Origin: Homalodisca vitripennis
Taxonomy: Eukaryota > Arthropoda > Insecta > Hemiptera > Cicadellidae
NCBI RefSeq assembly: GCF_021130785.1
Contig: NC_060214.1
Location: 5,607,001 to 5,671,000 of the forward strand
DNA: 64,000 bases
Reading direction: 5' to 3'
Shown here: one piece after another, positions 25,384 through 37,744 of the stretch
Layout: each line of letters starts with the position of its first letter
How positions within the stretch are numbered: the stretch's first letter is position 1
Position numbers and translations under genes: made by a program
Notes under the pieces: model-generated
What the model saw: the letters and a program-made list of their open reading frames with translations, nothing else
The model's database searches: none
What the model was told of the DNA's origin: nothing

Positions 25384-26880
25384 TGACAACGTTTAATCTA
25401 CTTTTTGTTTATTGTTCTCGTACTCGAGACTTTGGATTAACTCAGCATTTGCGAGTAGTATATGTTATATACATTTATTGACAACGTTTAATCCATTTTC
25501 TTGTTTATTGTTCTCGTACTCGAGACTTTGGATTAACTCAGCATTTGCGAGTAGTATATGTTATATACATTTATTGACAACGTTTAATCCATTTTCTTGT
25601 TTATTGTTCTCGTACTCGAGACTTTGGATTAACTCAGCATTTGCGAGTAGTATATGTTATATACATTTATTGACAACGTTTAATCCATTTTCTTGTTTAT
25701 TGTTCTCGTACTCGAGGCTTGGGATTAACTCAGCATTTGCGAGTAGTATACGGTATATACATTTATTGACAACGTTTAATCCATTTTCTTGTTTATTGTT
25801 CTCGTACTCGAGGCTTGGGATTAACTCAGCATTTGCGAGTAGTATACGGTATATACATTTATTGACAACGTTTAATCCATTTTCTTGTTTATTGTTCTCG
25901 TACTCGAGGCTTGGGATTAACTCAGCATTTGCGAGTAGTATACGGTATATACATTTATTGACAACGTTTAATCCATTTTCTTGTTTATTGTTCTCGTACT
26001 CGAGGCTTGGGATTAACTCAGCATTTGCGAGTAGTATATGGTATATACATTTATTCACAACGTTCAATCCATTTTCTTGTTTATTGTTCTCGTACTCGAG
26101 GCTTGGGATTAACTCAGCATTTGCGAGTAGTATATGGTATATACATTTATTCACAACGTTCAATCCATTTTCTTGTTTATTGTTCTCGTACTCGAGGCTT
26201 GGGATTAACTCAGCATTTGCGAGTAGTATATGGTATATACATTTATTCACAACGTTCAATCCATTTTCTTGTTTATTGTTCTCGTACTCGAGGCTTGGGA
26301 TTAACTCAGCATTTGCGAGTAGTATATGGTATATACAATTATTGACAACGTTTAATCTACTCTCTTGTTTATTTTTCTCGTACTCGAGGCTATAGAGTAA
26401 CTCAGCATTAACGAGTAGTATGTGGTATATACATTTATTGACAACGTTTAATCCATTTTCTTGTTTATTGTTCTCGTACTCGAGGCTTGGGATTAACTCA
26501 GCATTTGCGAGTAGTATACGGTATATACATTTATTGACAACGTTAAATCCATTTTCTTGTTTATTGTTCTCGTACTCGAGGCTTGGGATTAACTCAGCAT
26601 TTGCGAGTAGTATATGGTATATACATTTATTCACAACGTTCAATCCATTTTCTTGTTTATTGTTCTCGTACTCGAGGCTTGGGATTAACTCAGCATTTGC
26701 GAGTAGTATATGGTATATACAATTATTGACAACGTTTAATCCACTTTCTTGTTGTTGTTATCGTACTCAAGGCTTTAGAGTAATTCAGCTTCAAGGATTA
26801 GTATACGGTATATACATTTATTGACAACGTTTAATCCACTTTCTTGCTTGATGTTATCGTACTCAAGGCTTTAGAGTACC
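25384..26880. repeat. Minisatellite D, 96-bp unit, about 15.6 copies
   Basis: Units begin TTGACAACGTTTAATCC and include CTCGTACTCGAG (a palindrome) and CAGCATTTGCGAGTAGTAT. The period is 96 bp with almost no indels, and since 96 is 32 codons, open frames persist on both strands (25412-26395 plus, 25657-26643 minus, and two more). Those frames are by-products: the two long ones are mutual antisense and resemble no family. Variants come in blocks: GACTTTGGAT copies first, then GAGGCTTGGG with TACGG, then with TATGG and TTCAC. The order recurs after a diverged copy at 26340-26430, so a multi-unit block of about 385 bp was duplicated. Confidence 0.95.
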
Positions 26881-28400
26881 TGTTATAAAAATACATATTT
26901 TTAATGAAAATATAACGAAGTGTTACTTAAAATTAAAATATTAATAGAATGTACTGAGATACTGTTAAGAAGTGTTTAAGCAACCATAGCAAGAGTTGTA
27001 AAACTAATAAAATTGGAAAAAAGTATTATATTTATTTTGTTTATAGAAGAGGGAGGAAAAATTAAAGATATGTTATTCATAATTAATTGGTGTTTAATTA
27101 GTTTTTAATTCACCAGTAATAATTATTTTAGTCTTTGTGCTTGACATTATACCACGCTGTCATTTTAATACATATTTATTTACATAGAATAACACTGAAA
27201 ATGTGGCTCTTACCTGTGGGATTTGTTACGAGCTGTATAAAATTCTCGCAGCATATTTCATGACTGTCTTTGGTAATGTGTCAGTTCTCACTAACTCTCA
27301 ACAAAGTGTACTTCGTGTTTCAGATCACTGACGGTAGAATGTATATGACATAAGGTTTTTTTGGGAGATTTCCAGCACTATCAAGTCACAAGAATCTGCT
27401 TTAGAATATAGAAGAGGGTCAAACTGAAAAATGTTGTTTTTTGGAAAGGTTTCGCATCTACAGTTGTATTGGACTCTACAGTCTTATGTCATAACTTATT
27501 ACATGGTTGTAATGAACCAATAAATAAAACTAGGCGTACAACTCAAAGTTTTTCAGATTTTGAAAGATATATTTCAAAATTGACCTGTTTACTGGGTGAA
27601 TACTAATAGTGGACGTAAATAGTAAAAGATGATGGCACAAAACACGAGTAAATTGCTTGATTTTTATTTAAAAAAACAATATAAAAGTATGCAATTAATT
27701 ATTATTGTGCTACTCTTATCTATTATATCATACAATATGCCTAGTACTTCAAACTGTTGTGCAATGATCATATGCTTCTAATACTTCGTTACTGTTAGAA
27801 AACGATGGTGTAAACCTATCTCCAGTAAATACACAAGAGCTGAAACTCGAAAAGAGGTGACGTACATCTTAAACACTCAGTTGAATCGATTGTCAGAAGG
27901 TCGGACGGTAAATCGATTATTTTCGGTCTGTTAACTCCCGGAAATCGGCGAGAGGAAGAATCTTGTATTTGTGGTTCTTATATATCACCTTTCAGTTCCT
28001 CTCCAAGTTTATTACTCTTGGAACATGAACAAGGATAAATCCGGTAAATTGCGCTTTACAATTCTAAAACCTATTTTATAACATCTTAAGTACAATTTTG
28101 CTCTTCTGTTACAAGGTCAAGGGAGCTTTTTGATAAGAAATGTACTAGCTGAAATTATGAATTTACAGTGCTGTGAATAGGATCCAACGCCTTGGAAATA
28201 TGGCTGCCCCTCATTTAGACTGTCTTGCAGTAAATCTTAAGAAAAATCTATTAAGTTGTCTGTGTTTTGAGGATCTGCCTTGTTACGTGTTGGAATGTTT
28301 TACACACGTGCTCAACATCTCATACAATTCTGTTATATTTATATTCCTGTTTTAACTGTTTGTTATCTATGCTTGTAGATGAAATTACTTTGAGGCGTTT
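26881..28400. other. AT-rich spacer, no gene seen
   Basis: No supportable coding sequence. The short frames near 28173-28355 and 28267-28557 (plus) merge into the neighbouring degenerate repeat. Confidence 0.5.
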
Positions 28401-28404
28401 CATT

Positions 28405-29580
28405 CAGCCTTTAACGAACCAAAAGAGCATGGGACGGTTTCAGAGTCTCTTATCTAGCATCTACCAGTCACTGCGAGCATGGAAGTTGTCTCGGGGTCTT
28501 TGTTTCAAATTTTATCAGTATCAGCTAACATGGGAGTGTTCTCAGAGTCTTTTTTAACATCTACTCGTCACTGCGAGCATGGTAGTGGTCTAAAGATATT
28601 TCTTTCAGCCTCAAACTGACAAAGCGAGCATGGGACGGTTTCAGTCTTTTTCTAGCATCTACCTGTCACTGCGAGCATGGGAGTGTTCTCAGGATCTTCG
28701 TTTCAGCCTTTGCTAGTCAAAATGACCAAGATATTGTTATCAGAGTGTTTGATCCAGCCTATAACATTCAATGCAAGCATGAGAATGTTCCCACGGTATA
28801 TTTTCAGCCTCTAACAGTCAACGCGAGCAGAAGAGCGCTTTCAGCCTTTGTTTCAAACCTGACCTGTCGAAGCGATCAAGGGATATTTTTTCAGAGTGTT
28901 TGCTCTAGCCTCTACTGCTAAAGCGAGCAGGAGATGTTCTCCCAGTCATCGTTCCAGCACCTACCTTTCAAAGATTGTAACATAGTGTTATCAACATATT
29001 TATCTAACTTCTACCTGTCAAAGCGATCAAAAGAATGTTCTCATATTTGTCTCCAGCTTATAGCAGTGAACACGTGTACAAAAGAGTCCTTAAAATCTCT
29101 TTTTTCCCAGGGTCTATCACTCAAAGCGAGCATTTAGGTTTTATACAAGTCCAGAATTTACTTCTGAAGCAGGCTGGAGAGGGCTCTCAGAGTTATTTTT
29201 TAATTCCCTACATGTCAAAACGAGCATTGGAGATTTCTTAAAATGTTTCTCCGGCAAATTGAACTAAGCAGGGTTCCTAAAGTCATTCATTCTTCTATCA
29301 TCTGAATGTACTGCGATTATTGGAGGAGGGTTTTCCATGGCTTTGTTTCAGCCTTTTCCACTCAAAGTGAGTAGAGGAGTGTTCTCAAAGTCTTTGTTCC
29401 ATCATCTACCTGTTAAATCGGTCTTGGGTTGATTCTTGGAGTCTTTCTTTCCGTATTTTCCAGCCTAAGTGAACAGGGGAATTTACTCAAACTCAATGTT
29501 CCAGCATCTACCTGCCAAATCGTTCTTGGGCTGGTACTCAAAATCAGTTTCAGCCTTTTCCAGTCAAAGTGAGTTGATGA
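28405..29580. repeat. Minisatellite F, about 50-bp unit, highly diverged
   Basis: A motif like GCGAGCATGGGA recurs roughly every 50 bp (for example near 28470, 28574, 28625, 28672, 28821, 28921, 29122), separated by TTCAG/TCTTTGTTTCAGCCT and CTACCTGTCA. About 20 or more copies are present, each much decayed. Several open frames here (28934-29137, 29035-29241, 29469-29720) are spurious products of it. Confidence 0.75.
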
Positions 29581-30009
29581 GTGTATTTATATTTCTCAGA
29601 AATGGAAGGATTATCTGTCACTTTCTACTGTTTGAATATAGCTCTGTAATTTTAATTCTCCATCATTGTTTACTTATTTTAGAATTGGTACAGTTATATG
29701 TTTGGGTCAATACCATATAATTTATATCATATACGAATCCCCATTGTATCTTTATATATTGTCTTATTTGACTAGATGAAAAAAGTATATAGACTTCAAT
29801 GGAAACGTGATCAGTTGGTGAAAATATAACGATTTTTATCAAAAATAGTGCATAACTCACTAGGAATTCATTAGTTTTAATGAGTTAATTCTGTCAGAGG
29901 GTGAAGAAGTTTAGCTCAAGTATTGAACCGCTTCCCTTTGATATTGAAATATAAGTGAAGAGCCTCCAGTCAGACGGAATGTACGATGTCGCCAATCTCC
30001 CGATTTCCT
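29581..30009. other. AT-rich spacer, no feature seen
   Basis: A short gap between two arrays; I see no gene or repeat in it. Confidence 0.5.
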
Positions 30010-30965
30010 CAGAGACGCTGAGAGACTCATTAACAACAGTTGACGGTACGGCATCCTTCCTATTGACACATTGACACGGAGCTGCTTTCATTTGGTATCT
30101 TTGTCAATGCTGCTTGGTGAATGCCACTATAGATTTCAGATGTCTCATAAACGCCGAAAGGTTCATTAACAACAGTTGACGGTACGGCATCCTTCCTATT
30201 GACACATTGACACGGAGCTGCTTTCATTTGGTATCTTTGTCAATGCTGCTTGGTGAATGCCACTATAGATTTCAGATGTCTCATAAACGCCGAAAGGTTC
30301 ATTAACAACAGTTGACGGTACGGCATCCTTCCTATTGACACATTGACACGGGGCTGCTTTCCGTTGGTATCTTTGTCAATGCTGCTTGGTGAATGCCACT
30401 ACAGATTTCAGATGTCTCATAAACGCCGAAACGTTCATTAACAACAGTTGACGGTACGGCATCCTTCCTATTGACACATTGACACGGGGCTGTTTTCCTT
30501 TGGTATCTTTGTCAATGCTGCTTGGTGAATGCCACTACAGATTTCAGATGTCTCATAAACGCCGAAACGTTCATTAACAACAGTTGACGGTACGGCATCC
30601 TTCCTATTGACACATTGACACGGGGCTGTTTTCCTTTGGTATCTTTGCCAATGCTGCTTGGTGAATGCCACTACAGATTTCAGATGTCTCATAAACGCCG
30701 AAACGTTCATTAACAACAGTTGACGGTACGGCATCCTTCCTATTGACACATTGACACGGGGCTGTTTTCCTTTGGTATCTTTGTCAATGCTGCTTGGTGA
30801 ATGCCACTACAGATTTCAGATGTCTCATAAACGCCGAAACGTTCATTAACAACAGTTGACGGTACGGCATCCTTCCTATTGACACATTGACACGGAACTG
30901 CGTTTCTTTGGTAGCTCCGTCGTTGCTGCTTGCTGAATGCTACAGTGTCTAATAAACGATCAAAG
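30010..30965. repeat. Minisatellite E, 136-bp unit, about 7 copies
   Basis: Units contain TCTCATAAACGCCGAAA, TTCATTAACAACAGTTGACG and GACACATTGACACGG. TCTCAT starts at 30143, 30279, 30415, 30551, 30687 and 30823, an exact 136-bp period. The first (from 30010) and last (to about 30965) copies are partial and degenerate. The open frame at 30468-30749 (minus) is a repeat artefact; 136 is not a multiple of three. Confidence 0.95.
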
Positions 30966-31828
30966 ATCCATTAAAGAATGAAAGTTGATGTCAAAACATC
31001 TCTCTTAAAAGGGGATTCTAACTCGATATTTAAAGAAATATATAATTTTTACTTTTCTGATGTTCAAAATGCATGGATATCTCCTCTTTTAAGTTGTAAA
31101 TTTATTTTTGTTTTACCTCAATTGGAACTTTGTGACATTTTTCACTCTGAGTTTTGGTGTTTGTACTACAGTTAGTGCATTTAATGATGGTTATATAAGT
31201 AGGGTAAATTTACGGAGCTTATAGGTTTAAGTGAACGGAAACATCTGGTAAGTTAGTTCAAATATTTGAAGCAAATTAAACTGCAAAATTAAAAAAGCAG
31301 CTAACGACCTTCAAAAGAAAATTAGCCAGGCTAGGAATTAAAGAAAGGAAGCTTGAGGATCTATTTTATAAACAGGAGGATCCAGACGACTCTTAATACT
31401 GTCCTGGATATTACTACATAGTTGCATAGCTTTACTTTTGTTTCTTTTTGCCTATTTTCAAAACTTATGTTTTAAATATTTTAATGCCACTTTTTTAGCT
31501 CAGGATGATCCTAAAGAAGTGGGCGTTTTACTACATGCCTTTTGTAATATAATCTAAACATATACATAGGGGATTTTAAAAACTTTAATTCTCATCGTTG
31601 GAAAAAATATTTTAAAATATTAGTTGTACAATTTATTTTAAATAAAATAATTGCTTTTGTAAAAAATGTCAGTACCATTTTATTTATCTTGTGTTGTGTC
31701 TAAAAAAATGCTAAAGAATGAACTGATAATTTAAAGGATCTTAGTTTGATTCGTTATAGGGATAAATGGTATAAAGATAATATTATGGAAGATAGAGAGT
31801 TATACTCCCCAATGATAAGGGATTTAAT
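30966..31828. other. AT-rich segment splitting two related arrays
   Basis: This segment separates array E from its relatives at 31829. Its first 50 bp still match the relative units (AAAGTTGATGTCAAAACATC). The rest is AT-rich; the open frame 30978-31175 is unrecognised. Confidence 0.5.
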
Positions 31829-32391
31829 TGCTTTGGTAGCGTTGTTGTTGCTGCTTGCTAAATGCTACTACACATTTTAGTTCTCTTCCACGATAAAAGT
31901 TCGTTCCTTAATGAACGAAAGTTTATGTCAAGACATCTTTCCTAATCCTAACGATAATGGGTTGCATTTATTTGGTAGCTATTTTGTTGCTGCTTGCTAA
32001 ATGCTAAGTGGTTGCATTCCTTTGGTAGCGTCGTTGTTGCTGATTGCTAAATGCTACTACATATTTTAGTTGTCTCTTCCACGATAAAAGGTTCCTTAAT
32101 GAACGAAAGTTGATATCAAGACATCTCTTCTAATTCCAATGATAATGGGTTGCATTTCTTTGGTAGCGTCTTTGTTGCTAATTTCTAAATGCTACTACAC
32201 ATATCAGTTGTCTCTTCCACGATAAAAGGTTCCTTAATGAACGAAAGTTAATATCAAGACATATCTTCTAATTCCAATGATAATGGGTTGCATTTCTTTG
32301 GTAGCGTCTTTGTTGCTAATTTCTAAATGCTACTACACATATCAGTTGTCTCTTCCACGATAAAGGTTCCTTAATGAACGAAATCTGATGT
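31829..32391. repeat. Minisatellite E2, about 135-bp unit, 4-5 copies, relative of array E
   Basis: Copies carry CTTTGGTAGCGTC, TTGCTAAATGCTACTACACA, TCTCTTCCACGATAAA and TTAATGAACGAAAGTT. The order (TTTGGTA, GTTGCTGCTTG, AATGC.ACTAC, then ..ATTAA..) matches array E and its degenerate tail at 30900-30980, so both arrays derive from one ancestral unit. One copy (31964-32012) is truncated. Confidence 0.85.
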
Positions 32392-33414
32392 TTTTACCGA
32401 CATTCAGATTACAGGAACAAGTTTTCTGTTTTATATACATTATGATTCGTGCTTTTTCTATTTAAACTAGATTTTCGACAGTAAAATCCTTATATGCACC
32501 TGAAACTTCATTATATCCTAAGACGTTTAAAGGAAGTATTTAGGTATAGAACACATAATAACGTTATATTATTTAATAATAGAATATAAAAATATACACA
32601 GAAAATGTTTCTGCAACATTAATTCTCATCAACGAATAAAAATTATGCTTCTGTGTAAGGTAGATCCATCTAATAACAATATAAATTCTCCTAAAGTAAA
32701 TTAAAATAATCCCAGTTCACATTGAGCCTTTGTTGCAAAGACCATGCGTGTGTTTGGCGTGTGAACAAATAACAATTTCCTTCCTTCAAAACTGAGAAGT
32801 CTCTAGAAACGGCCCTCTCCAATAAAAATCAAAACCTCGCAAGAGTATTTTGGTATTTTATACATTTATACTTATTTTCATCATACAAAATAACATTAAT
32901 GACTCATTTGAATAACGTAAGTAAAATGACTGCATGCACTTTAATAAGTAATGCTTAAGGCAATGAGCATTGGTAGTGAATCTAGTGATAGGTGTTAAAT
33001 TATGCACTAGAAATATGGAGTGACGTCTTAGGAATTGTTCAAGCACAAACCATTTATCTTGACTTCTACTCAGTGTGCTGTCTGTGCTTTCACTTGCAGA
33101 GAGTTCAAAATGGTGGTGGGTTGACTATTTTAATAAAAATGACAAATTTTTACATTTTAATTTAGTTCAACTCCTAAAGCATATTAGCATAAAGATATTT
33201 AGCTATGAAAATTTTGAATGGACACGCTTTAAATGCATGCCATCCGCACAAAAGCTATTACTACTTTTTACAATTTTCTCTGTGACACGGTACATATTTT
33301 TTTCTTCATTGAGTAGCTTCACATATATGTATTATATGTGAATAAATGGGAAAGCACAAACTCCAAGAGAATAGCTCAAAAATATTATATGGTCACGGCT
33401 ACCAATGCGAAAGA
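32392..33414. other. AT-rich spacer, no gene seen
   Basis: Open frames at 32858-33046 (minus) and 33075-33341 (plus) have no recognisable domain and unremarkable composition; I do not call them genes. Confidence 0.5.
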
Positions 33415-33600
33415 AAATTTTGGTAATAAAGGTGAGGAGTTACAAGTTACCTTTTTAATGAAGGTGAGAAAGTACAATTAATTTACCTTTTTAATGAATA
33501 TAAGGAAATACAATTTACCGTTTTAATGAAGATGAGGAAGTTCAAGTTACATTTGCAATGAAGACGGGGATGTACAAGTTACCTTTGTAATAAAGGAAAT
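33415..33600. repeat. Short degenerate tandem repeat, about 42 bp x 4-5
   Basis: The motif set AATGAAG.TGAGGAAGTACAA then GTTACCTTT recurs with frequent changes. It is non-coding. Confidence 0.65.
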
Positions 33601-34228
33601 GCTCTATGAAGCAGTCAGTTTCAATAAGGGAAACATATCCAAAAGTAACATTTAATTTTATGAAGGCTTGTTTAAGCAATGGACAAAATTATATCAATGC
33701 TAGGATAATTTTTAATGATTCTCAAAATTTTTATTCTGAGGAATCCGTTGATGAGCTCGAAGAATGTCGTGAAGAGCTAAAATCTGTAAAATGAACACTT
33801 GATAGGACATAGACATGGAACCTGGAGTATTGAGGTATGGATAAATATAAGGGTAAGATTTAGTTCTTAATTAAAGTGTGTGCTTTAGAAAATTTTATTT
33901 TCTATGCTTCCGATATACATATGTTCTGAACCAATTGCAATATTTAAACGAATTTTGTTTTCTTAATTTGGCTTACGCCAAAATATGGACTTTCCGGTTG
34001 TGAAAATTTCCTATTGTTATCCAGTATTAAAAGGGAAACTTTATATACAATAAATATAAATATTAAAATGTAAAAGTTAATAAACAATGATACAGAAACC
34101 CCTTTGATAATAACTAGTCGGTTGTTGGTTAAGCTTCAACCAATCACTACAAAGCCCCCCCCCACCCCTTCAACTCGCATGTAAAGATGTCTACTTATTA
34201 TTGGCAGTTTCGGTTTAACATATGTTGA
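33601..34228. other. AT-rich spacer with a 62-residue open frame of unknown status
   Basis: The open frame 33606-33794 (plus) has an acidic end (EESVDELEECREELKSVK) but no known motif, and its start overlaps the short repeat, so it is not supported as a gene. A C-rich run occurs near 34157-34168. Confidence 0.4.
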
Positions 34229-34229
34229 C

Positions 34230-34274
<45 letters not shown>
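34229..34274. repeat. (AT)n microsatellite
   Basis: More than 20 uninterrupted TA dinucleotides. Confidence 0.95.
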
Positions 34275-34287
34275 CTATATAAGGAAC

Positions 34288-34505
34288 GAGCTACAGACTT
34301 GTATTATGCAAGCTCAGTGAATCCTGACACGTGATGTGCCGTGTGTCTGTCCATAGTGCATCTTGAGTACGAGCTATAGACTTGTATTATGCAAGCTCAG
34401 TGAATCCTGACACGTGATGTGCAGTGTGTCTGTAAATAGTGCATCTTGAGTACGAGTTATAGACTTGTATTATGCAAGCTCAGTGAGTCCTGACACTTGA
34501 TGTGG
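34288..34505. repeat. Tandem repeat H, 83 bp x 2.6
   Basis: GAGCTACAGACTTGTATTAT and its variants start at 34288, 34371 and 34454, exactly 83 bp apart, each followed by GCAAGCTCAGTGA and TCCTGACAC. The third copy is cut off after about 50 bp. Confidence 0.9.
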
Positions 34506-34735
34506 CGTTCCCCTACCTTGTTGAACGAGAATATCCCAAGATCGGGATAAAAGTTCATTATATCCGAAACCTTGAAAAAGAAATGTTGAAACTATCCACG
34601 TTTTACTGGAAGGAATCCAATAACTTTCTACTGTGCCATTTATATTGTGTGATAAATCACGTTAAAATTAAATACATCAAAAAATTATTTAAAAAAAATT
34701 ATGGTTGCCTGTAAAGTCGGTTTTACGGGCGAAGA

Positions 34736-35504
34736 TTTTACGTGACAACGTCTTTTTCTCGGTGGAATATTTATTGATATGAATATTATTAAATTGCACA
34801 ATAGGAACAAGGAATTGAATGAAAATAAGAATTGCACAAATTTTAACTATAGAAATATATTTTGTTTACTAAAACATTGTACATAATTTGAAATTAATTA
34901 AAATTTGTTATTTTAAATGGTAAAGTTGAATAAAACATTTACTAAAATTGGAATTTGAAATTCTTGCTAAACACAGTTAAATTCTAACTCCGCGCGTGGT
35001 GATTGGTCGGTTTAGTTCGTTTGTTTGGTCGCACTGTTATGACAGGTTAGAGGTTATAATTTGTTATTTTAAATGTTTGACTAGCAATACGCGCTGTTTC
35101 TTCTCAATCGACTGAATTACGATTGATTGCAGAGTGATTTAAACTAATAATTTACTTAACACTATCAACATTTGTCAATAGTATGACATAACCTATAAAC
35201 TCAGTTTCTCAACTTTTGTGTCAATCTAACAATTAATCAATCAATCATAGTTTACGATAATGAAATATCAGTGTATAATTATTTACCTTTATTGTTGTAG
35301 TTGTTGTAAATGACGAATCTAAGCACTCCACATTTTCACGAATAAACATAGTTATCTGCTTTATCCCGTGCGGCGGACCCACAGTTATCTGCTTTATCCC
35401 GTGGGGCGGACCCACTGGACGGGCATCGTAACGTTACCGGGCGTTACACTATTTCATGAGTGACTCCAAGCCGCAACCTAATTTAAGACGTTGTCACGTC
35501 AAAA
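34736..35504. mobile_element. Candidate non-autonomous DNA element with inverted ends (0.77 kb)
   Basis: TTTTACGTGACAACGTCTT at 34736-34754 recurs as its reverse complement at 35485-35504 with one extra base. No transposase is encoded between. No clear target-site duplication is visible at these limits, so the true ends may lie further out. Inside is a 33-bp direct duplication (35350-35415, GTTATCTGCTTTATCCCGTG). Superfamily unknown. Confidence 0.45.
35350..35415. repeat. Tandem duplication, 33 bp x 2
   Basis: GTTATCTGCTTTATCCCGTG plus GGCGGACCCAC occurs twice in direct succession with one difference (CGG versus GGG). Confidence 0.9.
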
Positions 35505-35519
35505 ATAACAATATTTACT

Positions 35520-36210
35520 AATTTAGTTGAACACAAAGTAAGAATTTTTTAAACACACATAATGTTATATTACTTTGTGTGATATTTATTAGGCTTCTCT
35601 TATTAACGATTTGGATACTATATTTGTCGAGATTAAAAATGTTTTAAATCCAATAAAAAGTGTATGTAAAATTGGTGCGAAAATATAGTTATAAATTGAT
35701 ATTTATACGAGAGAGTAAAAAGTAAGGCGATTACTTTTTTCAGTACATGTAGATGTGATTAAGACCAAAAATTGCGGTATATTGAGATGGTCAATACATA
35801 TAGGGGGATAGAGTATGACTTCTTATTGTAGTAAATATGTTAAGAGATTTTATTATGATTTAAATTTTAAAGTTCCTATACATGATTTTTTTAAATTCAT
35901 GTATAGGAACTTTAATAACTTAAATACTGTCTTTTTAGACTATATTTTAAAATATTGCTATGATTCTAAAATTCTACGAACATGTTCTGACTCGATCACC
36001 AACAAGAGTGGCTTTATCGCAGTAATGATACAAAGGGGTTACTGTGCACTGGTTTCACTAACCAGAGAGAGTGACACAGTCGTATTTTTATTGTATCTAA
36101 TGTGTACGTAGTGATGTAAATTGAGGCCATCATTCTTTGTAAATATACAGAAAATATAATTTAGTTACATTTGTGAGATATAGTTCTCACAGAATACTCC
36201 TATACAGTTT
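35520..36210. other. AT-rich spacer with an unrecognised 98-residue open frame
   Basis: The plus-strand frame 35815-36111 is rich in F, Y and K in its first half and less biased after. It has no motif I recognise and no supporting context. Confidence 0.4.
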
Positions 36211-36214
36211 ATGG

Positions 36215-37741
36215 TATATTTACTTATTTATTTGAAACGGTAAACCATTATAATTATACAACATATCTGACAAAATAAGATGGCATAGCTGCCAATACAT
36301 GACATAGAAACAGCTAACCAGAAAGACTGCAACAATATACTAAACTATAAATATAATTTATAATACTAAAAAGTGATACCCACCATAATAAAGCAAATCA
36401 GTTGCAACACAAATAAAATAATAACGCTTACACTAAGCATACACGTTCAAATTCATCACAATTTCAAACAATTTAATCACGCTTAAAAAAAAGACCTGGA
36501 CATAAATTAAATACCTAACAAAATAACACAGAATAAACTATTTATAGCAGCGTAACAGAAAAAAAAACTATGTAAGTACTTAACAGGGAGAATAACTATA
36601 CACAGAATAAAAAAGTATTTTTTTATATAAACCAGTTAAGTTTGAAGTCCAGATTGATATTAAATCGCGATCACTAATAAAAGTTCACAAAATGTCATAA
36701 ACACTGTTTTATTTGAATGCGCATAAGTTTTGAAATTGTAGGTATATTCTAACAGTTTTAAAGATAGCTCTCCTGTATGAAATCTTCTTTACGTATCCAT
36801 GTTTAAAGTCTGTATTACAAAATAATAAAACTAGTTTTACATCATTTTAAATTCCAACGGCAATCTCTATTTTACAGTTCGAACAGATCAATTATTATAG
36901 TAGATAAATATATTAAATAGACTATAATGGGGTGTAACACGTATAAGAATCCTGGCCATTGTTTTATAATGAAGATGAATTTCTAACAGTGAATAATTGA
37001 TATGAATGAAATGGTAATATAAGAAGAGGGTTAAACAATACAAACGTATATTAAGAATAAATAATGATAGATAGAGCACAGTACGATAAAAAAATAACAG
37101 AATAAATTATAAATATACAAATATAAAAAATCCACGAAGTAATTTTTTCTCAACTTGAATGTCCCGCGAGTTTTGTCTTGAGCATCGCTATACAGTCTTG
37201 GAAAATGTCAAGACTGTTTCCAGATCTTTGAAGTCGGGCATCGTAGTGTTCGAGGTGTAGTTAGTGCAGTGGTGTTGCCTGAAGAACAGGTCGCTGGATC
37301 GAGTGGATGGTAGAGTCCTGAATCGGACCAGATGCAAATAAGTCAGGACAGTTAACCATAGAGGATCTTTTGTCGTAGGACAAGACCAGCCAAAAATGCT
37401 GGTTCACAAGAAGTTTGAGCCCCAGATCTCGATATAGGTATTCAATGTGAACTAGCTGGTAGAGAAACCCCTTCATAACTCCTACCACACGGAAAAATCT
37501 TCTTTGAATATCCTCCAGTTCCTCAATGAGGAATGTACGATGAGGATCACACACTGGTGAGGCATATTAAAGTATATGGCGCACTAAGGCACATTACAAA
37601 GGTTACAAGGCAGCTGTGTCGCTTAAGTGTCTTGAGAAACGAAGAAAAAAATCTAAGCATCCTGTTTGTACCAACGCAGATCTTCAGTACATGGTATTCA
37701 AGGCTTAAGGAGAGTATCACATTACACGCCTTTACCTCCAC
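36215..37741 (-). mobile_element. 5'-truncated non-LTR retrotransposon (Jockey/CR1-like LINE), 3' part
   Basis: The element reads right to left. The end of its reverse-transcriptase ORF lies at 37741-37261, then about 1 kb of AT-rich 3' untranslated DNA. It ends in an AAATAAATAAGTAAA tail at about 36220-36235, typical of insect LINE 3' ends. The left part of the ORF is missing, as expected from incomplete reverse transcription. Its truncated end abuts the inverted repeat copy at 37745. Confidence 0.7.
37261..37741 (-). pseudogene. LINE reverse-transcriptase C-terminal fragment, frameshifted
   Basis: The minus strand reads in two frames: 37741-37547 with NRMLRFF and later LTSV, then 37554-37261 with CDPHRT, LEDIQRRFFRVV, YLYRDLGLKLL and KRSSMVNCPDLF. 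This order matches the region after the polymerase domain of Jockey/CR1-type ORF2 proteins (pattern N-R-x-L-G-F..., W-x-P, LE-x-x-QRRFLR). The frame change near 37550 shows the copy is dead. Catalytic RT and endonuclease domains are absent. Confidence 0.72.
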
Positions 37742-37744
37742 AAT

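Noticed and set aside
25412..26395. Plus-strand 327-residue open frame (and its antisense partner 25657-26643)
   Set aside because: Both are made entirely of the 96-bp satellite; open length follows from the period being a multiple of three.
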